64,000 bases of DNA from Onthophagus taurus (taxonomy: Eukaryota > Arthropoda > Insecta > Coleoptera > Scarabaeidae): contig NW_027248940.1 in assembly GCF_036711975.1 (NCBI RefSeq), forward strand, positions 1,178,001 through 1,242,000. The letters run 5' to 3'. Under the pieces are notes generated by a model, which was not told where the DNA came from, did not search any database, and worked only from the letters and a program-made list of their open reading frames with translations. Numbering within the stretch: the stretch's first letter is position 1; every line of letters starts with the position of its first letter. The position numbers and the translations under genes were made by a program. Below, piece after piece: positions 1 to 12,959 of the stretch.

Positions 1-3000
1 TTATTAACTTTTTAATTTTCCTCTGAACACTGCTTAAAAATAATAACTATTAATTTCGTTATCTTCATACCTATTGTTTGTATCAAAAAGTTCATCAAAT
101 AGAACTTGTTAGGAATTGTAAAAGGAACAACTTTTATTAATACAATTTTTTGAAATTATTAATTTTTTTAATTTCCCTCTGAACATGACTTAAAAATAAT
201 TACTATTTGTTTCGATATCTTCATACTTATTGGTTGTATTAAAAAGTTCTTTAAATAAAACTTGTTAAGAATTCTGAAAGGAACAACTTTTATTAATATA
301 ATTTTTTTGAAATTGTTAATTTTTTAATTTTCCTCTGAACACGACTTAAATATAATTACTATTGGTTTTGTTATCTTCATACTTACTGGTTGTATCAAAA
401 AGTTGTTTAAATAAAACTTGTTACGAATTGTGAAAGGAACAACTTTTATTAATACAATTTTTTGAAATTATTAACTTTTTAATTTTCCTCTGAACACTGC
501 TTAAAAATAATAACTATTAATTTCGTTATCTTCATACCTATTGTTTGTATCAAAAAGTTCATCAAATAGAACTTGTTAAGAATTGTAAAAGGAACAACTT
601 TTATTAATACAATTTTTTGAAATTATTAATTTTTTTAATTTCCCTCTGAACATGACTTAAAAATAATTACTATTTGTTTCGATATCTTCATACTTATTGG
701 TTGTATTAAAAAGTTCTTTAAATAAAACTTGTTAAGAATTCTGAAAGGAACAACTTTTATTAATATAATTTTTTTGAAATTGTTAATTTTTTAATTTTCC
801 TCTGAACACGACTTAAATATAATTACTATTGGTTTTGTTATCTTCATACTTACTGGTTGTATCAAAAAGTTGTTTAAATAAAACTTGTTACGAATTGTGA
901 AAGGAACAACTTTTATTAATACAATTTTTTGAAATTATTAACTTTTTAATTTTCCTCTGAACACTGCTTAAAAATAATAACTATTAATTTCGTTATCTTC
1001 ATACCTATTGTTTGTATCAAAAAGTTCATCAAATAGAACTTGTTAGGAATTGTAAAAGGAACAACTTTTATTAATACAATTTTTTGAAATTATTAATTTT
1101 TTTAATTTCCCTCTGAACATGACTTAAAAATAATTACTATTTGTTTCGATATCTTCATACTTATTGGTTGTATTAAAAAGTTCTTTAAATAAAACTTGTT
1201 AAGAATTCTGAAAGGAACAACTTTTATTAATATAATTTTTTTGAAATTGTTAATTTTTTAATTTTCCTCTGAACACGACTTAAATATAATTACTATTGGT
1301 TTTGTTATCTTCATACTTACTGGTTGTATCAAAAAGTTGTTTAAATAAAACTTGTTACGAATTGTGAAAGGAACAACTTTTATTAATACAATTTTTTGAA
1401 ATTATTAACTTTTTAATTTTCCTCTGAACACTGCTTAAAAATAATAACTATTAATTTCGTTATCTTCATACCTATTGTTTGTATCAAAAAGTTCATCAAA
1501 TAGAACTTGTTAAGAATTGTAAAAGGAACAACTTTTATTAATACAATTTTTTGAAATTATTAATTTTTTTAATTTCCCTCTGAACATGACTTAAAAATAA
1601 TTACTATTTGTTTCGATATCTTCATACTTATTGGTTGTATTAAAAAGTTCTTTAAATAAAACTTGTTAAGAATTCTGAAAGGAACAACTTTTATTAATAT
1701 AATTTTTTTGAAATTGTTAATTTTTTAATTTTCCTCTGAACACGACTTAAATATAATCACTATTGGTTTTGTTATCTTCATACTTACTGGTTGTATCAAA
1801 AAGTTGTTTAAATAAAACTTGTTACGAATTGTGAAAGGAACAACTTTTATTAATACAATTTTTTGAAATTATTAACTTTTTAATTTTCCTCTGAACACTG
1901 CTTAAAAATAATAACTATTAATTTCGTTATCTTCATACCTATTGTTTGTATCAAAAAGTTCATCAAATAGAACTTGTTAGGAATTGTAAAAGGAACAACT
2001 TTTATTAATACAATTTTTTGAAATTATTAATTTTTTTAATTTCCCTCTGAACATGACTTAAAAATAATTACTATTTGTTTCGATATCTTCATACTTATTG
2101 GTTGTATTAAAAAGTTCTTTAAATAAAACTTGTTAAGAATTTTGAAAGGAACAACTTTTATTAATATAATTTTTTTGAAATTGTTAATTTTTTAATTTTC
2201 CTCTGAACACGACTTAAATATAATTACTATTGGTTTTGTTATCTTCATACTTACTGGTTGTATCAAAAAGTTGTTTAAATAAAACTTGTTACGAATTGTG
2301 AAAGGAACAACTTTTATTAATACAATTTTTTGAAATTATTAACTTTTTAATTTTCCTCTGAACACTGCTTAAAAATAATAACTATTAATTTCGTTATCTT
2401 CATACCTATTGTTTGTATCAAAAAGTTCATCAAATAGAACTTGTTAAGAATTGTAAAAGGAACAACTTTTATTAATACAATTTTTTGAAATTATTAATTT
2501 TTTTAATTTCCCTCTGAACATGACTTAAAAATAATTACTATTTGTTTCGTTATCTTCATACTTATTGGTTGTACCAAAAAGTTCTTCAAATAAAACTTTT
2601 TAAGAATTGTGAAAGGAACAGCTTTTATTAACACAATTTTTTCGAACTATTAATTTTTTAATTTCCCTCTGAACACGACTTAAATATAATTACTATTGGT
2701 TTTGTTATCTTCATACTTACTGGTTGTATCAAAAAGTTGTTTAAATAAAACTTGTTACGAATTGTGAAAGGAACAACTTTTATTAATACAATTTTTTGAA
2801 ATTATTAACTTTTTAATTTTCCTCTGAACACTGCTTAAAAATAATAACTATTAATTTCGTTATCTTCATACCTATTGTTTGTATCAAAAAGTTCATCAAA
2901 TAGAACTTGTTAAGAATTGTAAAAGGAACAACTTTTATTAATACAATTTTTTGAAATTATTAATTTTTTTAATTTCCCTCTGAACATGACTTAAAAATAA

Positions 3001-5175
3001 TTACTATTTGTTTCGTTATCTTCATACTTATTGGTTGTACCAAAAAGTTCTTCAAATAAAACTTTTTAAGAATTGTGAAAGAAACAGCTTTTATTAACAC
3101 AATTTTTTCGAACTATTAATTTTTTAATTTCCCTCTGAACACGACTTAAATATAATTACTATTGGTTTTGTTATCTTCATACTTACTGGTTGTATCAAAA
3201 AGTTGTTTAAATAAAACTTGTTACGAATTGTGAAAGGAACAACTTTTATTAATACAATTTTTTGAAATTATTAACTTTTTAATTTTCCTCTGAACACTGC
3301 TTAAAAATAATAACTATTAATTTCGTTATCTTCATACCTATTGTTTGTATCAAAAAGTTCATCAAATAGAACTTGTTAAGAATTGTAAAAGGAACAACTT
3401 TTATTAATACAATTTTTTGAAATTATTAATTTTTTTAATTTCCCTCTGAACATGACTTAAAAATAATTACTATTTGTTTCGTTATCTTCATACTTATTGG
3501 TTGTACCAAAAAGTTCTTCAAATAAAACTTTTTAAGAATTGTGAAAGGAACAGCTTTTATTAACACAATTTTTTCGAACTATTAATTTTTTAATTTCCCT
3601 CTGAACACGACTTAAATATAATTACTATTGGTTTTGTTATCTTCATACTTACTGGTTGTATCAAAAAGTTGTTTAAATAAAACTTGTTACGAATTGTGAA
3701 AGGAACAACTTTTATTAATACAATTTTTTGAAATTATTAACTTTTTAATTTTCCTCTGAACACTGCTTAAAAATAATAACTATTAATTTCGTTATCTTCA
3801 TACCTATTGTTTGTATCAAAAAGTTCATCAAATAGAACTTGTTAAGAATTGTAAAAGGAACAACTTTTATTAATACAATTTTTTGAAATTATTAATTTTT
3901 TTAATTTCCCTCTGAACATGACTTAAAAATAATTACTATTTGTTTCGTTATCTTCATACTTATTGGTTGTACCAAAAAGTTCTTCAAATAAAACTTTTTA
4001 AGAATTGTGAAAGAAACAGCTTTTATTAACACAATTTTTTCGAACTATTAATTTTTTAATTTCCCTCTGAACACGACTTAAATATAATTACTATTGGTTT
4101 TGTTATCTTCATACTTACTGGTTGTATCAAAAAGTTGTTTAAATAAAACTTGTTACGAATTGTGAAAGGAACAACTTTTATTAATACAATTTTTTGAAAT
4201 TATTAACTTTTTAATTTTCCTCTGAACACTGCTTAAAAATAATAACTATTAATTTCGTTATCTTCATACCTATTGTTTGTATCAAAAAGTTCATCAAATA
4301 GAACTTGTTAAGAATTGTAAAAGGAACAACTTTTATTAATACAATTTTTTGAAATTATTAATTTTTTTAATTTCCCTCTGAACATGACTTAAAAATAATT
4401 ACTATTTGTTTCGTTATCTTCATACTTATTGGTTGTACCAAAAAGTTCTTCAAATAAAACTTTTTAAGAATTGTGAAAGGAACAGCTTTTATTAACACAA
4501 TTTTTTCGAACTATTAATTTTTTAATTTCCCTCTGAACAATACTTAAATATGTATAATTACTATTTGTTTCGTTATCTTCATACTTATTGGTTATATCAA
4601 AAAGTTCTTCAAATAAAACGTGTTAAGAATTGTGAAAGAAACGACTTTAATTAATACAATTTTTCGAAATTATTAATTTTTTAATTTCTCTCTGAACATG
4701 ACTGAAAAATAATTACTATTCGTTTCGCTATCTTTCTAATTATGGGTTGTATCAAAAAGTTTTTTAAATAAAACTTGTTAAGAATTAAAAAAGGAACAAC
4801 TTTTATTAATACATTTTTTCAAATTAGGTACTAAATTTTTAATTTCCCTCTGAACTTGACAAAAATAATTATTATTCGTTTCGTTATCTTCCTAATTATT
4901 GGTTGTATCAAAAAGTTTTTCAAACAAAACTTGTTAAGAATTAAGAAAGAAACAACTTTTATTAATACATTTTTTTCAAATTAGGTACTAAATTTTTAAT
5001 TTCCCTCTGAACTTGACAAAAATAATTATTATTCGTTTCGTTATCTTCCTAATTGTTGGTTGTATCAAAAAGTTTTTCAAACAAAACTTGTTAAGAATTA
5101 AAAAAAAACAACTTTTTTTATTGATACAATTTTTTCAAATTATCAATTTTTTAATTTCCCTCTGAATAGTACAGC
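1..5175. repeat. Satellite A, trimeric higher-order tandem array
   Basis: AT-rich tandem array of about 34 monomers of roughly 155 bp. Three monomer types alternate in fixed order, giving a higher-order unit of 467 bp (the motif CTCTGAACACTGC recurs at 21, 488, 955, 1422, 1889 and 2356), then 466 bp (2822, 3288, 3754, 4220). About ten higher-order copies run from 1 to about 4530, followed by four more diverged monomers (4530-5175) that no longer follow the trimer order, as expected at an array edge. The second monomer changes type between copies 5 and 6 (about 2548-2650). No coding capacity is seen. The array starts before the window. Confidence 0.95.
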
Positions 5176-5459
5176 TTTATTGAAATTTCTTTTTTAAAAG
5201 TTAACCTAAATCTCAATTCGATTCATTAAACACTTTTAAATCTTAATATATGCCCTGATTTATTCCAGAAATAAAGTTTTAATCGATTTATTCCCCACAA
5301 ATTAGATAAAACAGAAATCTTCTCATTATCAATCGCATTTGAGGTTAGTTTGACTTAACCTCAAAATATTCGTTTTAATTCTCATAAAACGAAGCATTTA
5401 TATTAAGTGATTAAAATTTATCTCTATTATTATTATCACTTCTTTTCATAGCGAATAAA
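5176..5459. other. GPN1 5' flank
   Basis: About 280 bp of unique AT-rich sequence between the end of satellite A and the GPN1 start codon. It must hold the promoter and 5' leader of GPN1. I see no clear TATA box or other defined element. Confidence 0.5.
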
Positions 5460-6639
5460 ATGGGGTCCGAATCTGAATTTGGCCCCAAAAAGCACCCCGT
5501 TTGTTTAATTACTCTCGGAATGGCTGGATCTGGGAAAACCTCTTTAGTTCAAAGGCTAAGTAATTCCCAAAAGAAGCCTTATATCGTAAATTTAGACCCG
5601 GCTTGTTTACAAGTTCCCTATTTTGCTAATATCGGTGAATTAATTTTGAGGTTATGTTGAATAAAATAATAAAAAGTTGATTTTTAGATATAAGAGACAC
5701 AGTTAAATACAAAGAAGTGATGAAACAATATAAATTAGGCCCAAATGGAGCTATAGTGACCTCGCTTAATTTATTTTCAACGAAATTTCCTGATGTTATC
5801 AAATTTATTGAGAAAACCGAACACGAATTATGCGTTTTAGACACTCCAGGCCAAATCGAAGTCTTTACTTGGTCCGTATCGGGTACAATTATAACAGAAA
5901 CATTAGCATCGAGTTTTCCAACGGTCATTTTATATGTAATTGACACTGTAAGAAGCACAAACCCTGTTACGTTTATGTCAAACATGCTCTATGCTTGTTC
6001 AATTCTTTATAAATCCCGTTTACCTTTCATTGTTGTTATGAATAAAACAGATGTGGTTAATCATAATTATGCTAAAGACTGGATGAATGATTTTGAGTCA
6101 TTTCAAGAAGCTTTAGAAGCCGATGAGAACTATATCAGCAATTTAACTCGATCCATGGCGTTAACTTTGGATGAATTCTACCAAAATTTAAGAGTTTGTG
6201 GGGTTTCTGCTGCAACAGGAGAAGGAATTGATGAGTTGTATCGATTAATCGAAGAAGCTAGATTAGAATATGAAAGGTGAGTCAAAGTAAAATCATCATT
6301 AAGCATAATTTAATTTAATTTTTTTAATTTAGTGATTATAGAGTGGAATGGGAGAGAATAAAAAAAGAAAGTGAGAAGAAAAAATCTGCAGTTAAAGAAA
6401 ATGTTGAGGAAGGGACATCTTCATTATTAACTGATGAACCATTAGGTAGAGAGAGATCAGAGGTGTCTATAAGACCTTCTGGGAATGGGGAAGAGAGCAG
6501 TGAAGACTCAGAAGGGGAAGAAATCCATCCCTTTGAGATGGAGGAGGAGGCTGAAAACTTTAGGAAGGTGCTTGAAAAGCAACGAGAGATGCAGATTAAA
6601 AGGGCTAAAGAAGCTGAAACTAAAAAGAAAGGGGGTTAA
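5460..6639 (+). CDS. GPN1: GPN-loop GTPase 1 (XAB1)
   Basis: Three exons: 5460-5634, 5688-6276 and 6333-6639; GT-AG introns of 53 and 56 bp. Joined length is 1071 nt, 356 residues (human protein about 374). Visible motifs: P-loop GMAGSGKTS at residues 20-28, the family-defining Gly-Pro-Asn loop (LGPNG, 75-79), DTPGQIE at 110-116, NKTD at 177-180 and SAATGEG at 232-238. The C-terminal third is acidic and lysine/glutamate-rich, probably helical, as in the family. GPN1 pairs with GPN3 and is needed for assembly and nuclear import of RNA polymerase II; this is family knowledge. The first ATG is used because the P-loop follows at the normal distance. Splicing intron 2 gives Ser where Arg might be expected. 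Satellite arrays lie closely on both sides. Confidence 0.95.
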
Positions 6640-6699
6640 AGAAATTAAAAAAAAATCATAAAAAAAAAAATAAAAAATAATCCTCAAATTTCAATTACT

Positions 6700-9600
6700 C
6701 ATTCCTGCTTTAATTTTAGGAGTTAAGATGCGATTTATACATCAAATTAAAGCTAAAGGTGTACATTTTAATATTAATAAAGAATATTTGAGTTTAAAAA
6801 AGAAATTTTTGAGAAATTGCAAAAATCGAAATTGACGTTGATTTAACCCAACTTTTAAAGGAAGAAATTCCAATTAAACATCTCTGCTTAATTTTTGCGA
6901 GTTAAGATAAGATTTATACATCAATTTGTAGCTAAAAGTGTACATTTTAATATGAATAAAGAATATTTAAGTTTAAAAAACGAAATTTTTGAAAAACTGC
7001 AAAAATCGAAATTGACGTTGCTTTAACCCAACTTTTAAAAGAAGAAATTTCAGTTAATCATCTTTGCTTAATTTTTGCGAGTTAAGATGAGATTTATACA
7101 TCAAATTGAAGCTAAAAGTGTACATTTTAATATTAAGAAAGAATATTTGAGTTTTAAAAAGAAATTTTTGAGAAATTGCAAAAATCGAAATTGACGTTGA
7201 TTTAAACCAACTTTTAAAGGAAGAAATTTCAATTAAACATCTTTGCTTAATCTTTGCGAGTTAAGATGAGATTTATACATCGAATTGTAGCTAAGATTGT
7301 ACATTTTAATATTAATAAAGAATATTAATGTTGAAAAAAGAAATTTTTGAGAAATTGCAAAATTCGAAATTGACGTTGATTTAACCCAACTTTTAAAGGA
7401 AGAAATTTCAATTAAACATCTTTGCTTCATTTTTGCGAGTTAAGATGAGATTTATACATCAAATTGTAGCTAAAACTGTACATTTTAATATTAACAAAGA
7501 ATATTTGAGTTAAAAAAACGAAATTTTTGATAAATTGCAAAAATCGAAATTGACGTTTATTTAACCCAACTTTTAAAGGAAGAAATTTCAATTAATCATT
7601 TTTGCTTAATTTTATCGAATTATGATAAGATTTATACATCAAATTGAAGCTAAAAGTGTACATTTTAATGTAAACAAAGAATATTTGAGTTTAAAAAAGA
7701 AATTTTTGAAAAATTCCAAAAATCGAAATTGACCTTTATTTAACCCAACTTTTAAAGGAAGAAATTTCAACTAAACACCTTTGCTTAATTTTTGCGCGTA
7801 AAGATGAGATTTATACATCAAATTGAAGCTAAAAGTGTACATTTTAATATTAATAAAGAATATTTGAGTTTAAAAAAGAAATTTTTGAGAAATTGCAAAA
7901 ATCGAAATTGACGTTGATTTAACCCAACTTTTAAAGGAAAATATTTCAATTAATCATCTTTGCTCAATTTCTGCGAGTTAAGATGAGATTTATACATCAA
8001 ATTGAAGCTAAAAGTGTGCATTTTAATATTAATAAAAAAAATTTGAGTTTAAAAAAGAAATTTTTGAGAAATTGCATAAATCGAAATTGACGTTGATTTA
8101 ACCCAACTTTTAAAGGAAGTAATTTCAATTAAACATCTTTGCTTAATTTTTGCGAGTTAAGATGAGATTTATACATCAAATTGAAGCTAAAAGTATACAT
8201 TTTAATATTAACAAAGAATATTAAAGTTAAAAAAAGAAATTTTTGAGAAATTTGAAAAATTGAAATTGACGTTGATTTAACCCAACTTTTAAAGGAAGAA
8301 ATTTCAATTAAACATCTTTTCTTAATTTTTGCGAGTTAAGATCAGATTTATACATCAAATTGAAGCTAAAAGTATACATTTTAAGATTAATAAAGAATAT
8401 TAAAGTTTAAAAAAGAAATTTTTGAGAAATTGCAAAAATCGAAATTGACGTGGATTTAACCCAACTTTTAAAGGAAGAAATTTCAATTAAACATCTTTGC
8501 TTAATTTTTGCGAGTTAAGATGAGATTTATACATCAAATTGAAGCTAAAAGTGTACATTTTAATATTAATAAAGGATATTAAAGTTTAAAAAAGAAATTT
8601 TTGAGAAATTGCGAAAATCGAAATTGACATTGATTTAACCCAGCTTTTAAAGGAAGAAATTTCAATTAATCATCTTTGCTTAGTTTTTGCGAGTTAAAAT
8701 AAGATTTATACATCAAATTAAACCTAAAAGTATACATTTTAATATTAATAAAGAATATTTGAGGTTAAAAAACGAAATTGTTGAGAAATTGCAAAAATCG
8801 AAATTGACGTTGATTTAACCCAACTTTTAAAGGAAGAAATTTCAATTAATCATTTTTGCTTAATCTTATTGAATTATGATAAGATTTATACACCAAATTG
8901 AAGCTAAAAGTGTACATTTTGATATTAATAAAGAATATTTGAGTTAAAAAAGAAATTTTTGAGAAATTGCAAAAATCGAAATTGACGTTGATTTAACCCA
9001 ACTTTTAAAGGAAGAAATTCAATTAAACATCCTTGCTTAATTTTTGCGAGTTAAAATGAAATTTATACATCAAATTGAAGCTAAACGTATACATTTTAAG
9101 GTTGATAAAGAATATTAAAGTTTAAAAAAGAAATTTTTGAGAAATTGCAAAAATCGAAATTGACGTGGATTTGACCCAACTTTTAAAGGAAGAAATTTTA
9201 ATTAAACATCTTTGCTTAATTTTTGCGAGTTAAGATGAGATTTATACATCAAATTGAAGCTAAAAGTGTACATTATAATATTAATAAAGAATATTTGAGT
9301 TTTAAAAAGAAATTTTTGAGAAATTGGGAAAATCGAAATTGACGTTGATTTAACCCAACTTTTAAAGGAAGAAATTTCAATTAATCATATTTGCTTAATT
9401 TTTGCGAATTAAGATGAGATTTATACACCAAATTGAAGCTAAAAGTGTATATTTTAATATTAAGAAAGAATATTAGAGTTTTAAAAAGAAATTTTTGAGA
9501 AATTCCAAAAATCGAAATTGACGTTGATTTAACCCAACTTTTCAAGGAAGAAATTTCAATTAAACATCTTTTCTTAATTTTTGCGAGTTAAGATGAGATT

Positions 9601-11265
9601 TATACATCAAATTGAAGCTAAAAGTGTACATTTTAGTATTAATAAAAAATATATGAGTTAAAAAAAAGAAATTTTTGAGAAATTGCAAAAATCGAAATTG
9701 ACGTTGATTTAACCCAACTTTTAAAGGAAGAAATTTCAATTAATCATATTTGCTTAATTTTTGCGAATTAAGATGAGATTTATACATCAAATTGAAGCTA
9801 AAAGTGTACATTTTAATATTAATAAAGAAAATTTGAGTTTAAAAAAGAAATTTTTGAGAAATTGCAAAAATCGAAATCGACGTTGATTTAACCCAACTTT
9901 TAAAGGAAGATATTTCAATTTATCATCTTTGCTTAATTTTTGCGAGTTAAGATGAGATTTATACACCAAATTGAAGCTAAACGTGTACATTTTAATATTA
10001 ATAAAGAATATTTTAGTATAAAAAACGAAATTTTTGAAAAATTGCAAAAGTCGAAATTGACGTTGATTTAACCCAACTTTTCAAGGAAGAAATTTCAATT
10101 AAACATCTTTTCTTAATTTTTGCGAGTTAAGATGAGATTTATACACCAAATTGAAGCTAAAAGTGTACATTTTAATATTAATAAACAAAATTTGAGTTTA
10201 AAAAAGAAATTTTTGAGAAATTGCAAAAATCGAAATTGACGTTGATTTAACCCAACTTTTAAAGGAAGAAATTTCAATTAATCATATTTGCTTAATTTTT
10301 GCGAATTAAGATGAGATTTATACACCAAATTGAAGCTAAAAGTGTACATTTTAATATTAATAAAGAATATTTGAGTTTAAAAAAGAAATTTTTGAGAAAT
10401 TGCAAAAATCGAAATCGACGTTGATTTAACCCAACTTTTAAAGGAAGATATTTCAATTTATCATCTTTGCTTAATTTTTGCGAGTTAAGATGAGATTTAT
10501 ACACCAAATTGAAGCTAAACGTGTACATTTTAATATTAATAAAGAATATTTTAGTATAAAAAACGAAATTTTTGAAAAATTGCAAAAGTCGAAATTGACG
10601 TTGATTTAACCCAACTTTTCAAGGAAGAAATTTCAATTAAACATCTTTTCTTAATTTTTGCGAGTTAAGATGAGATTTATACATCAAATTGAAGCTAAAA
10701 GTGTACATTTTAATATTAATAAACAAAATTTGAGTTTAAAAAAGAAATTTTTGAGAAATTGCAAAAATCGAAATTGACGTTGATTTAACCCAACTTTTAA
10801 AGGAAGAAATTTCAATTAATCATATTTGCTTAATTTTTGCGAATTAAGATGAGATTTATACACCAAATTGAAGCTAAAAGTGTACATTTTAATATTAATA
10901 AAGAATATTTGAGTTTAAATAAGAAATTTTTGAGAAATTGCAAAAATCGAAATTGACGTTGATTTAACACAACTTTTAAAGGAAGATATTTCAATTAATC
11001 ATTTTTGCTTAATCTTATTGAATTATGATAAGATTTATACACCAAATTGAAGCTAAAAGTGTACATTTTGATATTAATAAAGAATATTTCAGTTTAAAAA
11101 AGGAAATTTTTGAAAAATTGTAATTGACGTTGTTTTAACCCAACTTTTAAAGCAAAAAATTTCAATTAAACATTTTTGCGAATTAAGATGAAATTTATAC
11201 ATCAAATTGACGCTAAAAGTGCACATTTTAATATTAATAAAGAATATTTGGATTTAACAAAGAAA
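6700..11265. repeat. Satellite B, about 179-bp tandem array
   Basis: About 25 head-to-tail copies of a 177-180 bp AT-rich monomer; the landmark GAGTTAAGATGAGATTTATA recurs near 6900, 7080, 7260 and 7440 and onwards. It begins only about 60-70 bp after the GPN1 stop codon. Between about 9560 and 10900 a three-monomer block of 538 bp is duplicated (near-identical segments ending at 10047 and 10585), a local higher-order unit. The last copies (11100-11265) are diverged and carry deletions. Short open frames inside are by-products of the repeat. Confidence 0.93.
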
Positions 11266-11700
11266 TTTTTGATAAAAGTTGTTATTTGTGTACCAAATCG
11301 AAGATAAAAATTATCTAACACGGATTAGTTTTATTTGTTCAAATTTATTTAAGTTGCACAATTTCTACATATTTAATTATTACAACAACGGAGTGAATTA
11401 AACACGAAAAAATACAACAACAAATTACAAATACAGCTTTATATTATATTAAGTATACAAATGGAATCTTAAGGCAACAGGACACCCGAAAAGAGCAACC
11501 AAACTTTATTTTATTAAGTTACCCATCCAGGAAATTTAACAAACTCCCAAAAAAAGATATTTTTAATATACATCATAATAAGAATAGAAAAGAAAATACA
11601 TAATATTTAATTTTAAGTTTAATCATTAAAGCCAAAAGTAAAATAGATTGTGAAATATTTTTAGGCAATTCTTTTTTTAATTTTAACGTTTTTTACTTCT
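11266..11700. other. Thioredoxin 3' flank
   Basis: AT-rich, non-repetitive stretch between satellite B and the thioredoxin stop codon. It should contain the 3' UTR of the minus-strand thioredoxin gene; possible minus-strand AATAAA-like hexamers occur around 11500. Nothing else recognised. Confidence 0.4.
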
Positions 11701-12179
11701 CTATTTGAACTCGACAATCATCTGTTTGAGTTTATCATAATTAGCCCCGCTAAATTGTTGCACAACTTTCTTGCTTTTGATAAAAATAAAAGTGGGCATC
11801 GACGTGATGTTATATTCCATCGCGATATCCTCACATTCATCAACGTCCACTTTCAATACGAGAATATTGCTGTTCTCCTTCGCTAATTCCTCCAATTTTG
11901 GTGCAATCATTTTGCACGGACCGCACCATGTCGCGAAGAAATCAACGACTACCAAAGAATCTCCAGCGTCAGTTAATTTTGTTGAAAAATCGTCCTAAAA
12001 AAACAATTTATTAAAAAAAAAATCCTTTCACATAACCTTCAAATACAAATTAATGACAAATGACAGCCATCACCTAACCACACCTCGACACACATTTTTT
12101 TCAAATTTTTTAATTCATTACCAATTTATTAAGATAAATAAGATAATAACCCTACCTTGTCTTTAATGTGAACAGCCAT
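11701..12179 (-). CDS. Thioredoxin (cytosolic, Trx-2 type)
   Basis: Two exons on the minus strand: 12156-12179 (eight codons, MAVHIKDK) and 11701-11994; the intron of 161 bp (11995-12155) has GT-AG borders and phase 0. The product is 105 residues, standard for cytosolic thioredoxin. The catalytic WCGPC is at residues 31-35, the buried Asp at 26 and the cis-proline (MPTF) at 75. No targeting peptide precedes the fold, so it is cytosolic/nuclear rather than mitochondrial. It reduces protein disulfides and is recycled by thioredoxin reductase (family knowledge). Exon 1 is short, but its peptide fits the N-terminus of insect thioredoxins. Confidence 0.95.
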
Positions 12180-12955
12180 TATATTGGTGTTTTAACGTTG
12201 AAATTCGATAGGATTATTCAAAAATTACGCGTGAATAACACGAAATCGTTTTGATGAATGAATGCAAATGGCGTCCGCGTCAAGCCGGTAATGAAACTGT
12301 CATTTTTATCCAATCGATTGGATCTTTTCACCCCCACCAAAACTAAAACCCGGTTTTTACCGCTTTGAGGTCATTTCCAGATATATTAAATACCCCCTCT
12401 TTATCATACTAAACGGGTTAAAATGAGACGCAAAAAAGAATTGATTTGTATTTCCTTGAAATTCAGGAAAATTACGAGTTAATAATGAATCCTAATAGAT
12501 GGAGCTGTTGTAGTTTGTGCTAGTTCTGTCATTTTTATACTTAGACAATGATTAATTATGGATGACTCATTAATAATTAATGATCGCGTTTAATTTTCTT
12601 AAAAGAAATTGTTAGCTTCAAATAGATTTCCTAGGAGAATAATTTTGGGTTTTGTAATCACTTTTGAGGGATTGCATCATTTGTGGCGCTTAAGATGGGA
12701 TTAATTAAGCGATAAGATGTTGATAAAGCATAAAAATAAACTATGGCTTATCATGATTGATTAAAAAACTTCGTTATGAAATAAAAATGAAGAAAATTAA
12801 TTTGGGAATTGTGTTTGTAGATGAAGAGAATGAGAAATGTATAAAAAAACTTATTTAACTGAATTAATTTCGTTTAGATGACGCATATTATAGTGCAGTC
12901 AATAGGGTTGCCTAACTTGTGTTATATTTTTCAATAAATTATAGTAACCTTAATT
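12180..12955. other. Intergenic sequence upstream of thioredoxin
   Basis: Unique, AT-rich sequence of about 780 bp. The first 120 bp next to the thioredoxin ATG are less AT-rich and probably contain its promoter. Towards 12700-12955 fragments resembling satellite C appear. No further gene is visible. Confidence 0.4.
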
Positions 12956-12959
12956 ATGG

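Noticed and set aside
1..5175. A CRISPR array
   Set aside because: The repeats are contiguous satellite monomers without unique spacers, in clearly eukaryotic DNA.
9787..10585. Minus-strand open frames sharing one N-terminus in satellite B
   Set aside because: They repeat because the satellite block of 538 bp is duplicated; composition and period match non-coding repeat, and no known domain is present.
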